64,000 bases of DNA, taken from Gnetum montanum (taxonomy: Eukaryota; Streptophyta; Gnetopsida; Gnetales; Gnetaceae). Positions 57,561 to 64,000 of the stretch are shown in pieces; within the stretch, counting starts at the first letter, position 1; every line of letters begins with the position of its first letter. The position numbers were made by a program, and so were the translations under genes. The notes under the pieces are model-generated. The model saw only the letters and a program-made list of their open reading frames with translations. It did no database searches and was not told the origin of the DNA. The stretch lies in contig MNCI01026399.1 of NCBI GenBank assembly GCA_015680685.1, forward strand, positions 1,611,476-1,675,475. The letters run 5' to 3'.

Positions 57561-59000
57561 CAACCTAGACAAGTGGTCAGTGATCACATTCTTAATTCCC
57601 TTTCAATCTACCATCATAAAATTAAATTCCTACAAGATCATTAGCCATTGTATGACATAGGAGCTCATTGCTCATTTATTCATTAGGATGCAAATTACAC
57701 TATGGTCCATGTGCACGAACACCTTATATTCAAGTAAATAGTGCCTGAGTTTCTCCAAGGAAAACACCACTACCATCAATTCGTTTTCTATGGTGGTGTA
57801 GTTTAGCTATGCACCCACAATGCTTTAGCTTGTGCAATGGATGTAATAAGGACATTTCTAATCATCCAATTACATAAGCATGATTCCCAAGGCATAATTT
57901 GATGCATCCATCATGATGTGAAATGGTCTAGACTAGTTTGGTGCTCATAGAATTGAAGTTTCAATGAGTTTCTCCTTTAGCTATTGAAATGCATTTTCAC
58001 ATTCCTTAGTCTAGAAAAATAGAGTATCTTTCTTTGTTAGCTCGACCAATGGTTTTGTGATTTTAGAGAAATTCTCTATGAATCTTCAGTAGTAACTAGT
58101 TTGTCCAAGGAATGACCAGACATCTTTTATAGTTTCTGGTTAACAGGTAATTCCTTGGATGACCCTAATCTTTTCAAGGTTGATCTTAATCCCTACTTGT
58201 AAGATTCTTTTCCCCAATACAATGCCCTCCTAGAACATTATATGTCTCTTCTACCAATTGAGCCAAAGATTGGTTTCCACACATCTTTTGAGAACTTGCT
58301 TAAGATGGTCTAGGGATTGCTTAAATGTAGGCCCATATGTGGAGAAGACATCCATCCTACTACTGATATATTGTTGAAAATGTTGAAGACCAAGTGTTGG
58401 AATGTTGCAGAAGCATTGCACAAGCCAAAAGGCATCTTTTGATATGTAAAAGTCCCCCAAGGATTCATGAATTTGGTTTTCACCTAGTCTTTTGGTACAA
58501 TTTGGATTTGGTTATAGTTACTATAACCATCTAAGAAGCTATAATAGCAATGAACAAAAATAGTGTCCAATACTTGATCCACAAGTGGCAATGGAAAGTG
58601 ATCTTTAAATGTTGTCATATTCACTAGCCAGAAATTGATGCAAACTCACCACTTGCCACCTTTCATTGGCACAATCATGAGTGGGCCAACCCACTCACTA
58701 TCCACAATGGGATAGATAAGACCTACTTTGAGGTGTTGTTCAATTTTCTCTTTGATGATTTGCTTTAATTTTGGGTTCAACCACTGCTATTGCTACCTCT
58801 TTGGCTTCATGGCTAGATAAATGTAGATATGATGCTAGCATATCTTGGGATTAATCCTTATGAGTTTAGGATATGACCAAGTAAAGATTGTTGGCCATCT
58901 ATCGACCACTTTCAATAGCATCTATTTCTAAGAGCAAGAATGGTATTGATGATTACTAGCTTGGCATTTTTCAAAAATTCATACTCCATGCTAGTAGGTA
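57561..59000 (-). pseudogene. RT and RNase H, level-1 element
   Basis: Minus strand: RT block near 58680-58560 ('NSEWVGPLMIVP'-like), catalytic area at 58350-58330 where the expected Met-Asp-Asp reads 'RMDVFSTYG' (second Asp is Val), thumb block 'LKQVLKRCVETNLWLNW' at 58300-58251, and RNase H at 57830-57690. Many stops. Inactive. Confidence 0.75.
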
Positions 59001-59299
59001 GAGCTTTCAACTCTAAGGGCTATTATTTAAAATTTTCAAGGATTTCCAAATCTTCCCAATAGGTATCATAATTTGCATCATTAGAAAGTTGGTGATGAAC
59101 TTGCTCTAGTTCATCCATGCCTTTCACGTAGGCACATGTTAGGCTCTCAGTAGGTTCCATGCAAAGTGTTGAGTTGCTCCTAAGGTCAATTGTCAGCCAC
59201 TAGGTATCCTCATACTTTGTGGCTACTGCTTACATGCACCTTTGAATGCTAGTTATATCAGCACATTGACTGCATGCTTTGATAAATACACTATTAATG

Positions 59300-60006
59300 G
59301 CCCATAGTTTTTGCAGACAGTTGCACCCTGTATCACTATATCCAATGCATGGAACTTTCTTCATCTTGATATTTCCAAATGAATTTTATTTAGAGATCTT
59401 AAGGGAAACATCTTAGATGCCTAATTGTGCATCAATAGAGCTCAGCCAAGTCCTTTCCATGATGATTGTAAAGTCTCCCTTACAACTGTTCACTTGGATC
59501 ATTAGGAAATCAGTGTGGTATGAACACCCACAAATGGTGGTCACAATGTCCTCCACTAGGCTCAAGGGAATAGTGATGGACTAATTAGCCAACCTGAGAC
59601 AGATGTTGCTTTTCTTGAGTCAAGGAAAGTTCTAGGCTTTATACATATCATGGGAAATTAGATTAACACCAAAACTTAAATTTAAAAAAGCCTTACAAGG
59701 CTCATTTCTAGTGATTTGAAGGTAAATAAGGGGACTTCCATGATTAGATAGTTTTCTAGGAAGGTGGCTAGCCTTAATACAATCAGTTACTGCATGAGTT
59801 AACATGATTGTATGCACTTTGGAAGGTGTTTTGTTTGAAGGGAACTTTAATGGATTAGATGTAGAGGGATATGGAGAAGAAGGGTTATTAGTTGCTAGTG
59901 TATGTGATGGTTTAGTTGGGCTATTGATTAAAAAGAAAGGTCTTTTTCTTGATCTAGTTTCTAAACCACTAGGTTGAGGAGCCAGTTGTAAATTAACAAC
60001 CCTCAT
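59300..60006 (-). pseudogene. Aspartic protease and spacer, level-1 element
   Basis: The open stretch 60006-59632 contains the Pro/Ser-rich spacer, 'VHTIMLTHAVTDCIKASHLP' and 'AFLNLSFGVNLISHDM', where the active-site Asp-Ser-Gly reads Asn-Leu-Ser. The rest of the domain to about 59330 is broken by stops. Closely related to the level-3 protease. Confidence 0.75.
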
Positions 60007-61886
60007 TATGTTGCATTATTGTAGCTGAGGTGGAATTTCTCCTTGCATTAATGGAGTAGGAGCTAATTGGGTTGAGGGTGGAGGGACATATGAAAAAATA
60101 TTAGGAGGATAATATCTATGTGAGAACTCCCCTCTAGTAGATGAAGAATGTGTTCAGTAATACTCAAGAAGGTAGTAGTGATGTTGGAAGGTTGTGTAAT
60201 TGGAAGAGTCACATAAAAAAATGGATTGTTGAACATAGTACCCATATGGATCTGGCTACCTATAAGGGTACTACTACCTTGGTGGTGGCATCCCCCATGA
60301 CTATGGGTGCTACCATTACTGGTACTACTCATATAATTGTGGCAAAGGTTCACTTTTGATAGGAGGTTTGTTATTGGTGGAATTTCCTAGGATTGCCTTA
60401 AGGATAAGATAATCTTCTAGGTTCTTGTCTTCTTACTAGTCTAGGATTTAATGCATACATCCTAGACTCTTACAGGTGTAACATGATAGGGAGACATGTT
60501 TTAGGATGTTTGTATTGGTAGATGCCACATCCATCATCGTCATCTGATTCTATCTCCACAACTTCTTTTACTGTAGTAGCTTTACCCTTATCGCTTTAGT
60601 AGGCACATTCAGCTTCTCTCCACCTATTGTGGTCACAATCACTACTCTGATCTCTTAATTATTTTATGATTTTTAGAGCAGTTTGGAATTTTTCATCCAA
60701 AGAGTTTCATAATTTATAAACCTTGGTTAATATATCAAAAATAGATTTTTGGATTGGTAAGGTTTTTTTGCTAAAGCACATCATTAAGTAGTGGCTCCTC
60801 CTTGTTGTCACAAAATTAGACCTCCCTTTTTCTAATGAAAAGATCCCTGTTATATTCCTCAACATTTTTCCATTTTCTTAGATCTCCTTCTTCTTTTACT
60901 ACCTACTCTATCAGCCTTTGGATATGATGGGCTCTAAGTTATGATAGTCTTCCTTGGGCATAGATCCCAATGGTTCTTCTCATTTTTGATCAAAGTTCAT
61001 CTATGATGTGGAAAAGTTGTTCCCATTAGGAATAATCATGGCAAAGGCATTAATGTATGAAAAAATAGTAGCTGCCCATGGAAACATGCAATGGTTCATG
61101 TATTTCTTGCTTCCATCCTTGGATTTTCCTTCTTATATTAGACACTTGAGTGTACATTTGATATTTATCATTGAATAGCTCTAGCATTGTATTCCACCTG
61201 TAGATGGATTCTATCTCCAAGGACCAACACCAACTTTCTGCTTCCTTAATGAGTATATGGGAAAATAGCTTTAATTTTTTATAGTAATTTTCAATTTTAT
61301 GGTAAGGCATAGGCATCGTGAAAGGATTGAAGATGTGTTTGTAGATCAGAGTTGTATCCCCCTTCAAATATAGGGATATTATTCATGTCAAGTTTCTTGA
61401 TTCAATTATCTTTTACATGCCTAGTTGGAATTTTTATTGCCTCTACAATGTTTAGCATGCTTCAAGTGGCAAGAAAAGGCTCATCATCATTATTATTTTA
61501 GTGACACCTATGATGTTCTTTGCTACCCCTTCATTCATGATGGTCTTTGCAATTATCATTGTCCTACTGTTCACCTTCATCATGGTTGTTCTTTCCATGG
61601 CATCTATTAGAATCAAAAGAGGAAGAATAAGATGCAGATAGAGAGGATGAAGAGGAAGGATGATTGCTACCAACATGGTGTCTACCATCTTCACTACACT
61701 TATCATGGCCACATTCATTAGCTTTCTTGTCATCTTGAAGCTTTCTTGAGCCCCTCCACTATAGTTATTCATCTTGATGTAGGATGAAGGAGAAGTCAAA
61801 CACATACTCATCTGGATGAGTATATACCACTTTGCATTCTTGAGGCACTGGAAATTTAGTATCATCGTGCTTGTGAAAAGAGGACA
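60007..61886 (-). pseudogene. gag, level-1 element
   Basis: Begins MSSFHKHDDTKFPVP at 61886. The N-terminal domain is shortened compared with level 3, because the Glu-Gly-Asn-Ile-Val block is missing. A Ser/His-rich part (61700-61500) and a gag core ORF (61367-61050) follow. The core carries 'LELFNDKYQMYTQVSNIRRK' and 'IQGWKQEIHEPLHVSM'. Further broken sequence leads into protease. Confidence 0.7.
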
Positions 61887-62003
61887 TTTTGCAATTAGAA
61901 TTAGATATCAATGCACTCAAATCATTATATTTGTTTTTAGGATGATTCTGACCTTTAATGATTTTTACTATGCCTAGATAGCATAAGTTTCAAACAAAAA
62001 AAG

Positions 62004-62021
62004 TCCTTGACAATGGTGCCA
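62004..62021 (-). other. Primer-binding site of level-1 element
   Basis: The minus strand reads TGGCACCATTGTCAAGGA, a diverged tRNA-Asp-type site, one base from the LTR. Confidence 0.8.
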
Positions 62022-62022
62022 A

Positions 62023-62912
62023 TGATAAGTGACAAATACCCCTACGCTCAACCATATAAATCACTAAGCATTCACACATGATTTGATTAAATTCTACAGA
62101 TCCTTTGTGTTTTAGTACAGTAGCCCCTAGGAAGTGAACTTGCCCTAACTATCATTCATTGTCTTCCCAATTACACTTGTAATATGCCAAGGTATGATTA
62201 AGTGTAATCAAGGCATATGATTTTTATTATTTTTATGTTTTATGTTTTCGGTGCTTAAAGTAAAGATTTGAAGGGATGAAGTAATTTAATTACTAATTTT
62301 AGTCTAACTAACTAACCAATGTCTAACCAATTCTAACATAAGCTTTTGGTCCCACTTTTTGTACACATCTTAAACACATATAACACTATTGGATTACCAA
62401 ATGTCAAGTGTTATTGGGATTACCAAGCGTCATGCACATTCCTGAAGTGGTCATACTTATGTGCTTAATTAATTGCTATTTAATCTAGCTTAATTTATCT
62501 TAATTAGATAAAGTAGTAAAGGAAATTACATGAAACATTAAATGCATGAAGAAAATATTTAATTTAGTCAAAGTGTTGTAAGGTTTTTCAGAAAGCTCAT
62601 CTTTATTGCTGCACACATTGCTGTGCTTAGGTACAACAATGATCAAATAAAGATATGTACACTCAATGACTCCTAATGTAGGAACTTTCAAAAATATTCT
62701 AACTATAGGGAAGAAAAATTGCAAGAGATATACTACACTATGACTAAAAAGACTCTCAAATTGTGCACCCAAGTGTTATATTTATAGGTTGGCATACAAC
62801 TCGCGATATCAGATATTCAACATCGCTTCTTGGTCCTTGATATTGGGTATTTGATATCAAGGCTTCGATATTGGATATTCAATATTAGATCTAGACAAAA
62901 TACACTTCATCA
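62023..62912 (-). repeat. 5' LTR of level-1 element (890 bp)
   Basis: TGATAAGTGA... to ...CACTTCATCA, paired with 11305-12228. GATATC/GATATT palindromic words at 62800-62885. CAAAG follows at 62913-62917. Confidence 0.85.
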
Positions 62913-62917
62913 CAAAG

Positions 62918-63245
62918 ACATAATAATCCACCAATTTTCCTACATGTCTAGAAAAATGATGAAGACAATTATAAGCAGTAATGAACCAATTAATTCAACG
63001 ATAATATCTTATGGCTTAGGATAATTATTCTAAATTTTCATGAATAAAGAACACAAATAATTGCTAGGAAGAAAGATTATGCTGAAAATGTAAAGATCAT
63101 TGAAAGAGAAAGAGTGAATAGAAAAGGAAAAGATCCTAAGTATAATTAGCCTTGATAGGAGTACCATTGATAGAAAAAAATTACATAAAGTTATTTTCAA
63201 ATAAATAAAAATTATCTAATATTACAATAATGTAAGAAAGTTCTT
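62918..63245. other. Unassigned flank right of the nest
   Basis: Pre-insertion host sequence that continues from 11299. It has A-rich short words and no gene or repeat boundary I can identify. Confidence 0.4.
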
Positions 63246-63249
63246 TAGA

Positions 63250-64000
63250 GGACGCTGATATTTATAGAAGTTGGAGGTAGTTATGAGCAGGATAAGTCTG
63301 ACATGTTAATGTGACAAGTGTTCCATAGCAGGACTCATAAATACTTTCCTAGTTCTTCAAGAAGGTATAAGTACCCTACTCAACCATATGATCATCCTAG
63401 TTAGTTGTAACTACTCCATTAAATTTTATGGTTTTCCTAACTGGTTTATTATTTTAAGTATATAACATTAACTATATTTTTCAATCTCAAGGGTTTCTTA
63501 TGAAGTTATTACAACAAAAAATTTATTGGCAAGGAATGATCGCAATATGAAAAATTCTAATGTTTCTACAATTGCAACAACTATGAAGAGTTTTTAACTT
63601 TTAATTTTATTTTACCTCATGAGTATATGAAATTCTATCAAAAAATATTACTTCATAATACATATTTCTGCAAATGTTTTAATTTATTCACTCAAATAAG
63701 GATTTTACACTAGTAATTCATGTTATTCTTAAACATTGTGGAATTAATGTTTTGCATGGCTGCTATTTTTCCAAATATTTTTTGTTTGTCAAACTGGCTA
63801 ATCCTAAAATGGTTTTGAAATAGGATCTTAAATATTTTTTGGATCAATGTAATACCTTTGTTGTTTGGGAATGGAAAGTGGATTTTGATCCATATTCTTC
63901 TAATTATTGTAAAATTGTTTCCTAGAGTAAATTAGAAAATCTTTCTCTTATTTTTTAACATGTTGAAAGAAAAATTATTAATAGCACTGGGACAATCCTA
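63250..64000 (+). mobile_element. LINE remnant, copy 2 (runs off the window)
   Basis: Colinear with 4540-5260: leader, then ORF1 start with the same 'VDFDPYSSNYCKI' block near 63870-63910. It has small indels relative to copy 1 (e.g. an extra 20-30 bp at 63915-63950). Probably a second member of the same LINE family. Confidence 0.65.

Larger units (their letters stand above)
11305..62912 (-). mobile_element. Level-1 Athila-like LTR retrotransposon (outermost host of the nest)
   Basis: The LTRs at 11305-12228 and 62023-62912 are clearly a pair: both begin TGAT(G/A)AGTG, share the 'CACTTCATCA' end, and are homologous along their length. They are flanked by the same five bases, CAAAG (11300-11304 and 62913-62917), proving one insertion event. 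Orientation is minus, from the primer-binding site at 62004-62021. Removing the level-2 insert (12918-54978) leaves about 9.5 kb, with gag, protease, RT, RNase H, integrase and 3' UTR in order. All coding parts carry stops and frameshifts. It is the oldest member of the stack by position. Confidence 0.85.

Overview
The window is repeat-dense intergenic plant DNA, almost all of it made of transposable elements. Non-chromoviral Ty3/gypsy families (Athila-like elements with tRNA-Asp-type primer sites, and a Tat/Ogre-type element with a second RNase H), LINEs with a DUF4283-like ORF1 and a decayed pararetrovirus piece point to a large-genome vascular plant. The species cannot be named from this sequence. 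No ordinary host gene, rRNA, intact tRNA or CRISPR array was found.

Layout. 1-3376: a minus-strand, internally deleted Athila-like element whose only real ORF is a protease. 3377-11299: an older mosaic with a LINE remnant (about 4540-6760), a caulimovirid-like RT/RNase H remnant (about 7400-9250), more LINE pieces, a tRNA-like SINE scrap and a short tandem duplication. 11305-62912: four LTR retrotransposons nested inside one another. Level 1 (minus, 11305-62912, TSD CAAAG) contains level 2 (plus, 12918-54978). Level 2 has its 3' LTR split by level 3 (minus, 27208-54449, TSD CTAAG). Level 3 has its RNase H split by level 4 (plus, 31760-48806, TSD GATAG). 62918-64000: flank and a second LINE copy homologous to the one at 4540.

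The most interesting object is level 4, a 17-kb Tat-lineage element with two 1409-bp LTRs. Gag-protease (33416-37240) and RT-RNase H-archaeal RNase H-integrase (42350-45816) lie in one frame and are separated by a predicted phase-0 GT-AG intron of about 5.1 kb. Wholly inside that intron, on the opposite strand, is a multi-exon gene (41939 to 37926). It has six GT-AG introns whose phases all agree, its own TATA-like box and an assembly gap. It encodes about 980 residues or more: a basic N-terminus, a degenerate FCP1/NIF-like phosphatase segment, a large domain resembling the 'putative plant transposon protein' type, and a coiled-coil, acidic C-terminus. A spliced antisense gene housed in a sense intron between protease and RT is, to my knowledge, not a standard retrotransposon arrangement.

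Every element is decayed. In level 4 internal stops are mostly TAG and substitutions are mostly transitions, consistent with deamination of methylated cytosine. Two tandem arrays in level 4 (38-bp units in the intron, 30-bp units in the 3' UTR) share a 20-bp core. A 188-bp piece bounded by single Ns at 56837 and 57026 is inverted relative to its surroundings and looks like a scaffolding error.
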